From Zelonia costaricensis (lineage: Eukaryota > Euglenozoa > Kinetoplastea > Trypanosomatida > Trypanosomatidae), in the NCBI GenBank assembly GCA_030849075.1, contig JASAOO010003508.1:19591-83590 (forward strand): DNA of 64,000 nt. Reading direction: 5' to 3'. The translations under genes and the position numbers were made by a program. This document shows positions 20,055 through 31,196 of this stretch, piece by piece. The notes under the pieces are model-generated. The model made no database searches, was not told the DNA's origin, and saw only the letters and a list, made by a program, of their open reading frames with translations. Position 1 is the stretch's first letter. Each line of letters starts with the position of its first letter.

Positions 20055-21213
20055 CTGGCCCAGGAAGGCACCAAGGCAGCGCGAGGTTGGGCCGAGGTGC
20101 CTGCGTCGGTGCTGTCCAATGAAAAACCGCGCGCTTCCGCGGTTGTTGAGAGAGCGCTTCTCGCGATTCAAAACTCCAAACGCGCAAAACACCCTCGCCA
20201 ACGGTGAAAGCGAGGAGGCACAAAACTCACGATAGGGACAAGAAAAGCAGACAATACAGCGCAGAAGAAGGACGGTACGAAGAAAAAAAAAAGAAGGCAG
20301 CACGGAGGCGCAGCACGCAACACTCGACCGCTACGTAAGGCAAACACGCTCGAAACAGAACTCGACACTGGAACACCAGGGAGGGCGACTCCGGGAGTTG
20401 CCGGTAAAACAAAACAAAAAGCGGTTAGCGTGTGAGAGGGAAAAAGGGGGCAAAGCAGTTCGCAAGAACGAAACTAAAAAAAAGAAGCGACCGTACTTCA
20501 GAGCGTCCGCGCCACCGGTGCGCACTCGGAGACTGATAGAGGGACAAAACTGGAAGAGGCTCTCGTCTCAGGTGATAGGCAAAAGCAAGAAGTGAAGAGT
20601 CCAAGGGTGAGTAGTGCTTGCGCGTGTCTGAATGTGTATGTTTGTGGATGTGCGTTGAAGGGAACTCGCATCAGTGTTGTCGCGGGAGAAGCTTGCGAAG
20701 TCACCGAGAGCTCTTACACATGTGTGCAGAGACGCATTGTCATCAGCATTAAGCACGCCGGGGGAAAGAAGAGAAGATGAGGGTTTCGGGCCAAACAAAC
20801 AAAAAAAGAGATGGAGTAGAAGAACCCGCTGCGGCTTGATGAACAGTCTTTGGAAAGCTGTGTGGATTGTCTGATCATAGCCGAGCCGAATCGGCAAGCG
20901 GGACAGACCGTTCAAGGTCCTTGCACAGGGCTATGCTCATCCGCCTCCGACGGCTCTCACACGGGAAGAAGAGGGCAAGCGCTCTCGCACGCCTCCAGGC
21001 TCTTTTTTTTTTTTGGCTGTTCTTTCACAACATGGCCGACGGCTAGACTGGATGTTGACGCAAAGACACACTCGCCTCTTTTTTTTGTGTGTTTTGAATA
21101 GCTGTAGCCGTCGCGGCACGTGTTGCACTCACTGTAGCAGAGCATCGCGTCCTCGAGCTCTTCGAAAGCAGAATCACACGCCACCGTTTTCTGCCGCTGT
21201 CACTGACGGTGCC
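20055..21213. other. Intergenic region between the two DUF3147 genes
   Basis: No further gene. Purine-rich on the plus strand with several A-runs; no sequence that looks like a third, degraded DUF3147 copy was noticed. Confidence 0.6.
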
Positions 21214-21570
21214 TCACATCAGCTCCACCCCCCACCGCTTCATGTAGAGGGCAAAAATCTGAAACACAAGCACCGTAAAGACGCTGACGAGCAGCAGCGT
21301 CCACCAGAAGTCCAGGTAGTCGTACATCCACGGGAAGATGAAGAACATGGGGAGGGTGGGCAGCACGTACCAAAAGGTGTACCACGCGTGGTTTGAGATC
21401 TTCTCGGCTGGCTCCTTCTCCACATGCAACCAGATGAGGGTGAGAAGGGTGACGAGGGGGAGCGCTGCGAGCAGGCCGCCAACGCGGTCGCTGCGCTTCG
21501 CCACCTCGGAGATGACAACCACCAGCAGCGACGTGATCGCGTACTTGATAGGGATCCGTAACTTTTCCAT
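21214..21570 (-). CDS. DUF3147-like four-helix membrane protein, copy 2
   Basis: 118 residues from the ATG at 21570; an alternative GTG five codons upstream is rejected. Four predicted membrane helices carry the same signature as copy 1: 'ISEVAKRSDRVGGLLAALP', 'TLIWLHVE' and 'SNHAWYTFWYVLPTLPMFFIFP'. It differs in having a basic N terminus (MEKLRIPIK), two lysines in the second loop and a basic C-terminal tail (MKRWGVELM). By the positive-inside rule both ends are probably cytosolic or matrix-side. It is clearly a tandem duplicate of copy 1. Function unknown. Confidence 0.85.
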   Translation of the reverse strand: MEKLRIPIKYAITSLLVVVISEVAKRSDRVGGLLAALPLVTLLTLIWLHVEKEPAEKISNHAWYTFWYVLPTLPMFFIFPWMYDYLDFWWTLLLVSVFTVLVFQIFALYMKRWGVELM

Positions 21571-24179
21571 GCTGATCAACGGCACGGCGGACCGTCAAAC
21601 AAAAAAACAAAGCGGAGGACTGAGAGGTCCAGGAAAGAGAGGAGGGGTCGACCGCTTCGATGTGGGTGCCCTTGTGGGGCACAACGGAGTGCGTGAGGTA
21701 TGTGGGCAGGGTGCACGCTGGCCTTCCTCGACTGCGGTATGGCGCAGATTCGCGCGTCCTTTTTTTTTCCTCACCAGGTGATGTGGCCAAGGATTCACGC
21801 AGGCAGTTCGGCGTGTGGGGTGCTTGGTATTACAGGTTCAGCGGAGAAGCCAAGAGAGAGCACAGGCTGTGACGAGCGTGAAGTAGGTGTCTCGTGTCGA
21901 CGGCGTGGGGCGGGGCAGAGGGCATTGCACGCTGGCATGCACGAGTGTGGGCCCTCACGCAGAGAAGCATGCCTGCACGGCGCTCGCACCCGCAGTGTCG
22001 ACGATTGCGCACCGGACAGATGACGCCTGGCCTCCCTCCCTCCCCTCCCCCTCCTTTGCATTTCTCAGCAGCGCAGTGAGCCGCCTCGAAAACCAGCGGA
22101 GGACTGCAGACACGCCACAGCCTGTCGCGCCGCTTGGAGTACCACTTTAACGAAGAGAGCGGGGTGGGCCGCGAAGGTGTCCGCAGGCATGTGCGCCAAA
22201 GACCAAACCTCGGCTCCACTAAATGGAGGGAGGGACCAGAAAGACGAGCTCACCCGTCCCTTGGTCCTTCCCCGTTTCGACTCCTTTTTTTTCTTCTTCT
22301 TTGTCTTCACCTGCGTTGAGACGCGGTGCGAATGTTCAGGTTGCACGTTCAATGGTGCCGCGATGCCTGCGGCAGCGCGAAGGGAAGGAGGAGCCAATAT
22401 CGTGTGTAGGTGATGAGCAAGGAGGGAGGGAGAGAGGGGAGGGAGAAACACAAAAGACAACGGGAAAACACAGAAAAATGCAGGAGGGATGGCGGATTCG
22501 GTGTAGCGCTGCGCGGTCACATTGGCGCGAGAAGAGGGGGGAGGCAAACGTGCCAGCGGTTGAAAGAGCGGAGCAGTGGCCCCCCCCCTCCTCCTCCTCC
22601 TCCTTTTCCCCTCCTAGACCACAGGCCTCCTCCTCCTCCCTTCCGGCTCCCCTCGCACGGCGCAGGGGAGCGCAACAGGAGAAATTACAAAACGCGCCAC
22701 ACGTGAAATACAAAACAAGAAGAAGAACATAGCCAGCCGGGGTGCCCGCACGCGCGCCCCGCGCACACGCACCTGTCTTGCAGCGTGATTCCAAGTTGGG
22801 ACACCAACGGCGCACTGCAAGCGGACATACACAAACACAAGCCCACGCGCGCATGCACACATCCTTCTCTTCTCTATCAAGTGGCGCAGGACCGCGCACC
22901 CTCTCATGCGCCCTTGAGGCCGCTGCTCGAGGCGAGGGTGGTGGCTCTGCGAAACGAGCGGACAGCTTTTATCTAAGCGGAACAGCAACAGCAGCAAGAA
23001 AGAAGAGAAAAATTGAATCCTCACCTCACAACGCAGCACAACGACTCCGCCAGACGTCCTTCTTGATCACCACGCATGTTACGGGCCGCCAAGCCCGCCA
23101 GCTACGGCCACTGTTGATCTGGTAGGAGAAAAAAAAGGGGGCCCTTGCAAACCGTCAAGGCACCCCCTCCCCCCCCCCACCAGCACGGAGCAAGACACAC
23201 AAACACACACACAAAAATTGAGTGGGGTTGCGCCAGACGAGCACAAGCGAGATCAAGCACACAATAGCGAAGAGCGAGACAGGGAGAAAGAGGAGCGACT
23301 CCGAAAGGGGGCGGAGCAGAGCAAACGCCTTCACGGCGGCGGCGACGTAAGGAGAAGACGGCAGAGGACGAAGACTCGCAAGGCAATGAAAAGGAGGCAG
23401 ATCGTCAGGAAGCCGCGCGTGTTCCTCGCCTTTTCCTTTTTTTTTGGGGGGGTGCGGTTCCGCTAACGCCACCGGCGCGGCTCTCGCAGTTGATTCCCCC
23501 TGCAACTCCACCTGGCGCCGTGCGACAGCGTGTAGCAGAAAAATGGGAGCCTCGAGGGAGGGAGTACACGAAAAAGGCGTAGCAGCCTTGGCACCATTGG
23601 CGGGGAGTAGCGACACGAGCCCTGGACGCAGACTCGATAGGGGAGAGAGAAACCAGAAGAAAGGGCGGAAGGCGAGGGGGGGGTACACTGGAAAGAAGCA
23701 AGAGCCGCACGCGGTGCACACCGCGGCACGACAATCACAGCGAGATGAGACATGAAAGCAAAGAAGAAAAAAGGAGCACAGGCGTCATGTCAGCCTCTAG
23801 GAAACGCCGTGAATCACCAGCGGCACCACCACCACACACACATGCATACAAACACAGACACACACACACACACGACCACATCCCCCCTGCCCCTTCTGGT
23901 GCGCACACACCTGGCGGCACCGGTGACGGCACATACACGCTCGGCCTCCGCGAGAGCAAGGCGAGCCGGTGGAGAGAGCTCAGCGCCACGGGTCCGCGCG
24001 AGCCTCTCTCCGGGCAACCCCCGCACACACCTTACTTGAGTGGTGTGTGTGGGTGTGTGGGTGTGTGTGTGTGTGTGTGTCGTGACACAGGGAAAGAAAA
24101 CGGAGAAGGCGAGCAGTGGCAAGAAAAAACACGTACGGCAAAACACGAACGCTGCTGCCCGCGCATGGTGGCGCGGCGG
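21571..24179. other. 2.6-kb intergenic region between XMAP215 and DUF3147 copy 2
   Basis: Reading frames here (for example about 190 codons at 23155-23721, minus strand) translate to Pro/Ser/Phe/Cys-rich text with no domain and are not called. A GT-rich array sits at 24043-24080, close to the XMAP215 stop codon. Confidence 0.6.
24043..24080. repeat. GT-rich microsatellite
   Basis: GT units with GGGT interruptions, about 100 bp past the XMAP215 stop in the sense direction, so probably in its 3' UTR. Confidence 0.85.
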
Positions 24180-27100
24180 CTACGACAAGTTTCGAATCAC
24201 AGGCGGCAGCTGAAAATTCGAGGCGCGCATCTTGTCCTCCTCCATTTTGCGCTCCAGCTTCCGCTTAATGTACATGCGAAAGGCCTCAGAGCAGCGGTTG
24301 AACTGCACGCGGAACGGCTCCTCGTAGTTGCTCAGCGGCGTCGTCTTGATGAACGCGTACAGCTCATCGATGCCGTTGCTGGAGGTGACGTGGTTACGAA
24401 TATGGGCGAAGATGTCCGTCAGGTCCTTTCTCACCTCCCCGGCGAGACCCGCCGGCGGGTTCGCCGGTGGCGCGGAGCTGGAGACGATTGTGACAGGGAC
24501 GCTGGCTGCGAGCTGGGCGCCGCTCGAGGCGCCGTGCGGACTCACGCTTGAGGAGCTTGCCGCCGTGCTTGCCGGCGTGGTCGTCGAGAGGGCACTGCTG
24601 CTGCCCGTCCCCGCGCCGGCACCAGCGGCGGCAGCCAGCGCCAGCCGCGGGTGAACCTTCACAGGCGTGCGTCCCGTCCCCTGCTTCGTCACCGACGGCG
24701 GCAACGACGACGACGGCGTGGCCTCTGCCGAGGTCGACGCCGTTGTCGGGGCCGTCGCGGCGGCGAGGGGGTCGACGTGCAGGCTCACGCGCTTCTTGCG
24801 CCGTGACGGCGTTCGCTGGGGTGGCTTGCCCGGCGTCGTAGACGCCGCCGCGACGGCCCGCGGGGGAGAGTGACTCTGCCGCTCCTTGACCGGGGTCGGT
24901 ACCGGGGACTGGCTCGCACGCTGCTCCTGGCGGCTCTCTTCGATGGCTTGCTGCTCGTTGTGCCCCCGCTCCTTCGCTGCCTTCTCGCGCAGCTCGAGGC
25001 AGGCGCGAATGAAGTGTGTCACGAGGTTCTGCGGCCCGACAAGACGCTCCGCCGTCACCAGCAGCGGCGGCCCGTACCGCTTCGTCGCGGTCTGCAGGAG
25101 TGTCTTCACGGTGCGGATGGGCAGGTCGTCGAGGCTGCGGAAGGCGCTGGGTGGGTGCTGCAGGAGGTACTCGTGGCTGCAGAGGATCACCGTCTCGTCG
25201 CTCACCTTAGTGAAGTCCATCCGCATGACGCACTTAACCGTGACCTGGATGAACTTCAGGTCGCTCTTGTCGCCCGATGCGAGGTAGGCGGTAGAGTAGG
25301 TCGTCAGCCGCGACAGCAGTGCGCTGAAGACGTCGTTTGTGGGACACCCCTCGAGCAGCCGCAGCGTCGTCCCGTTCAGCGCCTTGATGACCGACTCATG
25401 CAGCGAGAACTTCTCCGAGAGAAGGCAATCGAAGAACGCGCCCATGACACGGAACAGCAGCTGGGTGTGGCAGCGGGACGCGCAGCGTGGGGTCATGAAC
25501 ATCGTCGTCAAGCACTCCACCAGCGCCGTCGCGAGGTCGACGTTGAAGCTCTGCGTGTTCTCGTAGAGCCGCTCCACCATCACCTGCACCACCTCCGGTG
25601 TGCCGCAGTCGACGCCGGCGCGAAGGTGCCGGCCAAAGTCCTTGCACATCGCCTGCGCCACGTCCGGCCGGGCCGAACGAAGCCCAACGAGAATCTCACG
25701 CACCGTGTACATCTCCTCGTTGCCCTGGCTCAGCAGCGAGGTGTCGCCACGAGGCGCGGCAGCGGGGGCTGGCACGGGAGCGGGGGCTGGCACGGGAGCG
25801 GGGGCCGAGGAGGGAGTAGAGGCCGCGCGAGACGCCACAGGCGTCGCCTTCACCGGGGGTGGCTGTGACGGCGAGGCGGTCGGTGCACCTGATGCCGGCT
25901 TCGAGCCCGTCGACGCGCGAATGGAGGAGACGGACACCGTCGCCGGGAAGGGCGGCGGCGCGGTCGCGGCAGCCGTGGCCGCCTCCCTCCGCGGCGGCGG
26001 CACCGTGGCCGCCTTCACCACAGCGGGCCGCACCTCGGCAGCCGACGGAGGGGGAACAGCCGCGGCGCTGCCGTTGATGCGCTGTGGGGCGGCGGCGGCG
26101 GCGGCGGCGGCGGAAGCCTGGCGTGGGTCGACAGGGGTGCCGACGGCGGAGCGGCGGCGCGGCGTCACGGCCCCGTTGTTCGTCGTGCGCGGCGTGCGTG
26201 GGGTGCGCGGGGTGCCCGGAGTGCTGGCGCCCGGCGTCGCAAGCCGTGGCGTTGTGCGGTGGCTCTCTTCGTTGTCATGCTGGCCGTTAGCGACCGGCGC
26301 CGTCACCGTGGCCGTGGCCGCGGCAGCACCACCGCCCATCGCCTCCTCCGGCTGCCGACTTTGCGCGTGCTGCCGCTGGTGCTCGATTTGCCGCTCGACA
26401 GCGGGCATCACAGATTGCTGGTCGGCCGGCTTCAGCTGGTGCACGCAGTGCAACACAGCCTCCTCGCCAACGACGCCAAGCATCCAGCCCAGCGCCCGCT
26501 CCGCCACCACGCGCACGTCGAGCAGGCGGTCCATGACAGAGACGAGCACGGCTGGTGTGAGCAGCTGCGTGCCGGCCCGCGGCAGCGTCGCGTCCGGCGG
26601 CAGCCGCTCGAAGCCGTTCACCATCATTTCAAGTGCGTTCTGCCGGCACGCGTTCGAGTCGGACGTGAGGGGCCGCTGCAGCAGCGGTAGCATCGACTCG
26701 AGACCCACAACGTCCATCGCGAGAAAGGCGACGCTGCGCGCCTCCTCGCGCAGCGCGGCCTTCTGGTCGCCAAGCATCGCCAGCACCCCTGGCGTGAGCT
26801 GGCGGAGCGGGCCGCGGCACTCGTCCGCGACGGCCGCCTCGACGACCGCCGGAATCAGCCGCAGCACGTCCACGACGACGTTCTTGTTCGCCTCCTCGAA
26901 GCGACTCTGCAGCGCCTTGAGCAGCGACGCAGCACACTGCGCCGGCAGCGGCCGCGGGGCCTCTGCAACGAATGCCGTGGCGCGGCGCACGCCCTCGAGG
27001 CGATCGCGCCAGTCCTTGCCATTCGCGATCTCCTGCAAAATGGTCCGCAGTGATGCCGGCGGCGTGGCGCTCGCGTTTGCCTGCATACTGGCGCGCGGCG

Positions 27101-30100
27101 AGAGCTTCGACGAGCTGGTGCGGCCCAGCGACGCGCGGGACGCGGCGCTCGCGCCTCCCATGGACGAGTTGCGTGGCAGCTGGCCTTGCGCCGCCTCCCC
27201 GTCGCTCAGCGAGCGCCGGTGCAATGACGCGCGGGACGCCGACAGTGGAGGCGCCGGGTGGCGCTCCCGCGCGCCGGAGTAAGGGTTCTGGCTCGATGCG
27301 CGCGGCTGCCGTAGCCCCGACGACGACGGCGGCGACCCCGGCACGTTCATGCTCGAGGACAGACTTGCCGTGCCGGCGGTGGATCCGGCGAGGAGGGAGC
27401 TGCGCGCCGGCGGCCGCGGCGGCGGCGCGATGGCGGGGACGGTCGACCCCTGTGGGCGGCTCAGCTCGCGCTCGAACATGGCCGGCAGCGGCGCCGACAG
27501 AGACGCGACGCACCGCTCCACCGTCGCGGCGGGCACGTGCGGGGAGCGCCGCAGGGCGACGAGGAGGAGAACCGTCTCCTGCCGCACGCCAGCGTTGTTG
27601 ATGTCGGCGCACACCGTCTTCACGAAGTGCAGCGCGCCGCGGGCGTCGACGGCGTCGCGGGCGGCCTCCTCGCTGTCTGGCTGCTGCTGCACCGCCTCGC
27701 GCGCGTACTCGCACACCTCCTGCAGCAGCTTCGGCGTCTTGACCGTCGCCGCCGCGTCGAGCATGTGCCGCACCACAAAGCGCTGGCTGAGCTTTCCAGA
27801 CACGAGGCTGAGCACCTCGCGCACGAGCGGCTTCGTCTTCGGCTCGGCAAGCCGCGGGGTGAGGCCGGAGACAACGGCGTAGCCGGCCGCCGGCGTCAGC
27901 GTCGGCACCTTCGCCAGCACCACCTGAAGTACCTGGCAGATCAGCGTGAAGACCTGGAAAATCGGCTCGCGAAAGGTGGGGTGCGTGCGAATGTACACGA
28001 CGAGGCACTCGAGGGCCCGCGAGGTCTGCGCGGGGCCCCACTGCTGCACCATCGTCAGAATTCGGTTCATGCCCTCCTGCCGACGCGCCCACTCGTGCGA
28101 GCGCACCGTGTCCAGCACGGCGCTGTCGCCCTCCAGAAGCCCCAGAATCATCGTCACGGACTCCATCTTGGGCGGCAACACGGACTCCAGCGAGATGGCA
28201 TCCTCTGTACCGGCCCGGGCTCCCCCCGCGCTCCCACGCACTCCTACGCCGCCGCGGCTGCCCGTGGAGGCGCGCCCACTCGCCGACCCGGGCGCAGCGG
28301 CAGCGCCGCGAACCGCCGACGAAGCCCGCTGCTGCGGCCGCGCCACCTGCGCCGCCGCCGCCGCCGAGCCCGCCTCAAAGTCGTCTTCGGAGTTCGCGGC
28401 GGCGATGCGCCGTGCCGCGCCGGAGGAAGAAGAGGGGCCTGCTGCGGACGAGGTGCGCACGCGCGATACAGGCGCCGACGCCGCGCCCCGGTTCTCCATA
28501 CGCGCCACCTTCTTCGCTGGAGAGTTGAACGGGGTGGCCGACGAGGCCACCGACCCGGCCAGTGACGCGCCAGGCCGCGACGCCGCCGCCGGCGCCGATC
28601 GCGGCCCCACCGTTGGCGCCCCGCGCGCGACTGCGGCGGCCATGTTGTGCCGCTGGTTGTCGTCGAGGCTGGCCAGCACGCTCTTGAACGACGCCTCGCC
28701 GAAAGCCTTGGTGAGTCGGTCAAGCAGCACGTAGGCGACGTCGCGAATCGACGCCTTCTCGTCGTTGACGACGCGCGTGAGCATCGTCGTGGCGCGGCCG
28801 AGCTTGGCGAAGCGAGTGCGGTCGCCGAGCGTGTCGACCATCTGGATCAAGAAGTTGAGCACAATCGTGCGCTGCGTCGGGTTCTTGCTCTGCAGCGCCT
28901 GCTCAAAGTCGTCATTGCACTGGTCCATGGAGACGCAGTTGAAGGTGATGAGGTCCTCCAGGGTTTTCATGACGTGCAGCTGCACGCTCACCTTCTTGTC
29001 CTTCAGCTTGTCCAGCAGCGGCGCGACGTAGAAGCGCGCGTGCGTCGCGAAGTCGCCGCGCAGCCCTCTCGCGCACTCCTGAATCATCCTGAAGCCCAGC
29101 AGCATCAGCGGGGCCTGAGGGTCAATCAGGTACTCTTTCATCATGCCAGCCAGCTCGTGGTAGTCGTCCTTGCCGCGGAAGCGCGGAGCCGCGAGAAGGG
29201 GCATCAGCGTCTCGTTGACGTACTCGACGCGGTCCTGCCACGACGCTTCCTTGTCGAGCGCCACGCGAAAGAACTTCTTCGGCAGCCGCCCGACCACAGG
29301 CGACTCCTCCAGCAGCTCAAACCCAGCCTGGTCCGCGACGGCGCCGTTGTCGTCGCCGGTGAGTGACCCAATCGGCTTCACAGCAGCGGCGGACGCCTTG
29401 CCTGCCTTGCCGTCCCCACTCGCGCTTGCCGCCCCTTTGATCGTCTTGGGTGGCTTCTCGCCCACCTTCACGCTTTCAAACTGCTTCTGCAGCTCCTGCA
29501 GCTGCACGTCGCGCAGGTCGGTGAGAAAGCCCTTGATGCTGGCGCCAACATAGCGGTAGCACTGGCAGCACAGGGAGACGGCCTCCTTGCGCACCTGCGG
29601 GTTGGCGTCATTGAAGAGCGGCTGCATCGCCTTGAGAATCTCTTTCAACGGAAACGGCTGCACGCCGTAGTCTGCGACAAGCGCCGATGCCGTCTGCGCC
29701 GCCGCGAGCCGGTTCTTGGGGGTCTTGTGTGACATGGCAGAGAGAAGGGCGCCAAATACAGTAGCCCCGTGGCCCTCCTCTACGAGGGCAAAGATAAACT
29801 GCTGGCTGACCTGGACTGCCTTGGGACGCCCTGTGGTGCCCTTCTCTACAACAGTCGAGACAGCCCCCACCGCCAGGTGGCCGCTCTCTGCCTCATCGCA
29901 GTGCGGCAAGACCTCGACAAGGGCCTCGATGGCGGCCTCTTGCACCATAGCGTTGCCTTCGTTAGCGACCAGCTTAAGGCTGTCGAGCAGGAGTCGTTTG
30001 TGCTTTGCGGGGTCCTTCTGAATCCGCTCATACGCCTCCTTGCGCGCCTTCCAGCTGTTATTGGACAGCAGGGCGCCCACAGGCACCCCGCTGAAATCCT

Positions 30101-30173
30101 CGGTGGTTGTGGACGGGCCGTTGAACGCCTTGGGCCCGTTCCCGCCCCCAATGGGGCGCTCATCTAGGTTCAT
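24180..30173 (-). CDS. XMAP215: XMAP215/Dis1/CKAP5 family microtubule polymerase (TOG protein)
   Basis: 1997 residues from the ATG at 30173. TOG-type HEAT arrays can be seen at about 28-240 (with 'NNSWKARKEAYERI'), 290-515, 700-900 and 1090-1300 ('GKDWRDRLEGVRRA'), separated by Ser/Ala/Pro/Arg-rich linkers that are probably basic microtubule-binding regions. A fifth helical block at about 1530-1740 and a short C-terminal helical domain (last 80 residues, 'LTDIFAHIRNHV') match the family's C-terminal layout. These proteins bind tubulin dimers through TOG domains and speed growth at microtubule plus ends; in trypanosomatids likely sites are the spindle, basal bodies or cell cortex. The length matches animal and plant members (about 2000 residues). 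The linker holds short tandem repeats at 25761-25804. Confidence 0.9.
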   Translation of the reverse strand: MNLDERPIGGGNGPKAFNGPSTTTEDFSGVPVGALLSNNSWKARKEAYERIQKDPAKHKRLLLDSLKLVANEGNAMVQEAAIEALVEVLPHCDEAESGHLAVGAVSTVVEKGTTGRPKAVQVSQQFIFALVEEGHGATVFGALLSAMSHKTPKNRLAAAQTASALVADYGVQPFPLKEILKAMQPLFNDANPQVRKEAVSLCCQCYRYVGASIKGFLTDLRDVQLQELQKQFESVKVGEKPPKTIKGAASASGDGKAGKASAAAVKPIGSLTGDDNGAVADQAGFELLEESPVVGRLPKKFFRVALDKEASWQDRVEYVNETLMPLLAAPRFRGKDDYHELAGMMKEYLIDPQAPLMLLGFRMIQECARGLRGDFATHARFYVAPLLDKLKDKKVSVQLHVMKTLEDLITFNCVSMDQCNDDFEQALQSKNPTQRTIVLNFLIQMVDTLGDRTRFAKLGRATTMLTRVVNDEKASIRDVAYVLLDRLTKAFGEASFKSVLASLDDNQRHNMAAAVARGAPTVGPRSAPAAASRPGASLAGSVASSATPFNSPAKKVARMENRGAASAPVSRVRTSSAAGPSSSSGAARRIAAANSEDDFEAGSAAAAAQVARPQQRASSAVRGAAAAPGSASGRASTGSRGGVGVRGSAGGARAGTEDAISLESVLPPKMESVTMILGLLEGDSAVLDTVRSHEWARRQEGMNRILTMVQQWGPAQTSRALECLVVYIRTHPTFREPIFQVFTLICQVLQVVLAKVPTLTPAAGYAVVSGLTPRLAEPKTKPLVREVLSLVSGKLSQRFVVRHMLDAAATVKTPKLLQEVCEYAREAVQQQPDSEEAARDAVDARGALHFVKTVCADINNAGVRQETVLLLVALRRSPHVPAATVERCVASLSAPLPAMFERELSRPQGSTVPAIAPPPRPPARSSLLAGSTAGTASLSSSMNVPGSPPSSSGLRQPRASSQNPYSGARERHPAPPLSASRASLHRRSLSDGEAAQGQLPRNSSMGGASAASRASLGRTSSSKLSPRASMQANASATPPASLRTILQEIANGKDWRDRLEGVRRATAFVAEAPRPLPAQCAASLLKALQSRFEEANKNVVVDVLRLIPAVVEAAVADECRGPLRQLTPGVLAMLGDQKAALREEARSVAFLAMDVVGLESMLPLLQRPLTSDSNACRQNALEMMVNGFERLPPDATLPRAGTQLLTPAVLVSVMDRLLDVRVVAERALGWMLGVVGEEAVLHCVHQLKPADQQSVMPAVERQIEHQRQHAQSRQPEEAMGGGAAAATATVTAPVANGQHDNEESHRTTPRLATPGASTPGTPRTPRTPRTTNNGAVTPRRRSAVGTPVDPRQASAAAAAAAAPQRINGSAAAVPPPSAAEVRPAVVKAATVPPPRREAATAAATAPPPFPATVSVSSIRASTGSKPASGAPTASPSQPPPVKATPVASRAASTPSSAPAPVPAPAPVPAPAAAPRGDTSLLSQGNEEMYTVREILVGLRSARPDVAQAMCKDFGRHLRAGVDCGTPEVVQVMVERLYENTQSFNVDLATALVECLTTMFMTPRCASRCHTQLLFRVMGAFFDCLLSEKFSLHESVIKALNGTTLRLLEGCPTNDVFSALLSRLTTYSTAYLASGDKSDLKFIQVTVKCVMRMDFTKVSDETVILCSHEYLLQHPPSAFRSLDDLPIRTVKTLLQTATKRYGPPLLVTAERLVGPQNLVTHFIRACLELREKAAKERGHNEQQAIEESRQEQRASQSPVPTPVKERQSHSPPRAVAAASTTPGKPPQRTPSRRKKRVSLHVDPLAAATAPTTASTSAEATPSSSLPPSVTKQGTGRTPVKVHPRLALAAAAGAGAGTGSSSALSTTTPASTAASSSSVSPHGASSGAQLAASVPVTIVSSSAPPANPPAGLAGEVRKDLTDIFAHIRNHVTSSNGIDELYAFIKTTPLSNYEEPFRVQFNRCSEAFRMYIKRKLERKMEEDKMRASNFQLPPVIRNLS
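25761..25804. repeat. 18-bp in-frame tandem repeat in the XMAP215 linker
   Basis: Two full copies and one partial copy of an 18-bp unit, encoding alternating Ala-Pro-Val-Pro in a disordered linker. Copy number may vary between strains. Confidence 0.9.
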
Positions 30174-31196
30174 TAGCGGTTATTGGTTCCGGTCCGCGCG
30201 ATACGAGCGGACTCGGTGCACGGCTGGCACGGCCTGAGAAACAGCGATGGTGCTTTCTCTATTCGTCAACCAAGAAGCAAAGAGTCGCAGCTGGTAGTCG
30301 GTTGTAGTTTGTGTTGTGTGCGGGTGTGGGGGGGAGTGAGCGAGTGAGTCGGGCATGAGGCGAGTGGCGGGTACGTAGGACAGGTGCGGACGACGAGCGC
30401 ACGATAACGACTCGAGTGCGCAAATGCGGCGGCGTGCACAAAAGAGAGCTCGAGTCAGAAGCCCGCCCATCGGGCAAGGTTTCTCCGAGGTGGAGTGAGA
30501 GTTGCAAGGAGAGCCGCAAGGTCACAAAGCTCTACTCCTCACGCATGCTTCCACATTCTTCTAGTGACTGCTGGAAGACAACCCGCGTGAGAGCCCCGTG
30601 CGAGAGGATCAACGCCCCTGCCACACCTTTCTCATCGGCATTGCCACCACCGTAGCTGCTGGCATGACCATGACAAACAGTGCTCTGCTTTCTTTTGGAG
30701 GAGTGTGGCGGGAGGGTTTACCGCAGCGAAGAGAAAGACGCCATGGAGAGGACGGGCACAATCGACTTTTGTGGGAGCAAGTTTGACCAGCTGGATGGCC
30801 GCGCTTCAGCGCTCCGGCGAGCGTGTGCGCCACCAACGCGCTGCAGGCTCAAGGACCAGGGATGACAGACGTGGAGAACCAACAACAAAAAGAGCGAAGT
30901 GGAAAGCGGTAGGGTGCGGGCCGTGGACGACGGAGAACAGAGAGCACTCAGAGAACGTACACCAAGAGCAAAAGTGCAGGCACACTAGGGCAGTGCAGTC
31001 GGAGATGCAGAGCAGCCGACTCACAGATGAAAAGTGAGAAGACCAAAGATGCCACTGGTACCCTTCTCGCCCTCCAGTATGCTGGGGAGAGAAGCAGCCA
31101 GCAGAAAACGCGACAAGCATGAGAAGAAAAGAAAAGCACGGACAACTTACTTGCCTCGAAGCCACAAATGGACCCTCTATGAAATACCGCTACTGC
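30174..31196. other. Intergenic region upstream of XMAP215
   Basis: No gene seen. No strong polypyrimidine tract is close to the XMAP215 ATG, so its splice acceptor may lie several hundred bases upstream. Confidence 0.6.

Noticed and set aside
23155..23721. 188-codon minus-strand frame in the 2.6-kb spacer
   Set aside because: Pro/Leu/Ser-rich without domains; one hydrophobic stretch is not enough to call a gene.
25600..27282. 560-codon plus-strand frame over XMAP215
   Set aside because: Antisense shadow; Ser/Ala/Arg-rich with no domain, opposite a gene with clear TOG arrays.
26629..28092. 487-codon minus-strand frame within XMAP215
   Set aside because: A frame shift of the real gene; composition typical of shadows (Arg/Ala/Gly/Pro).
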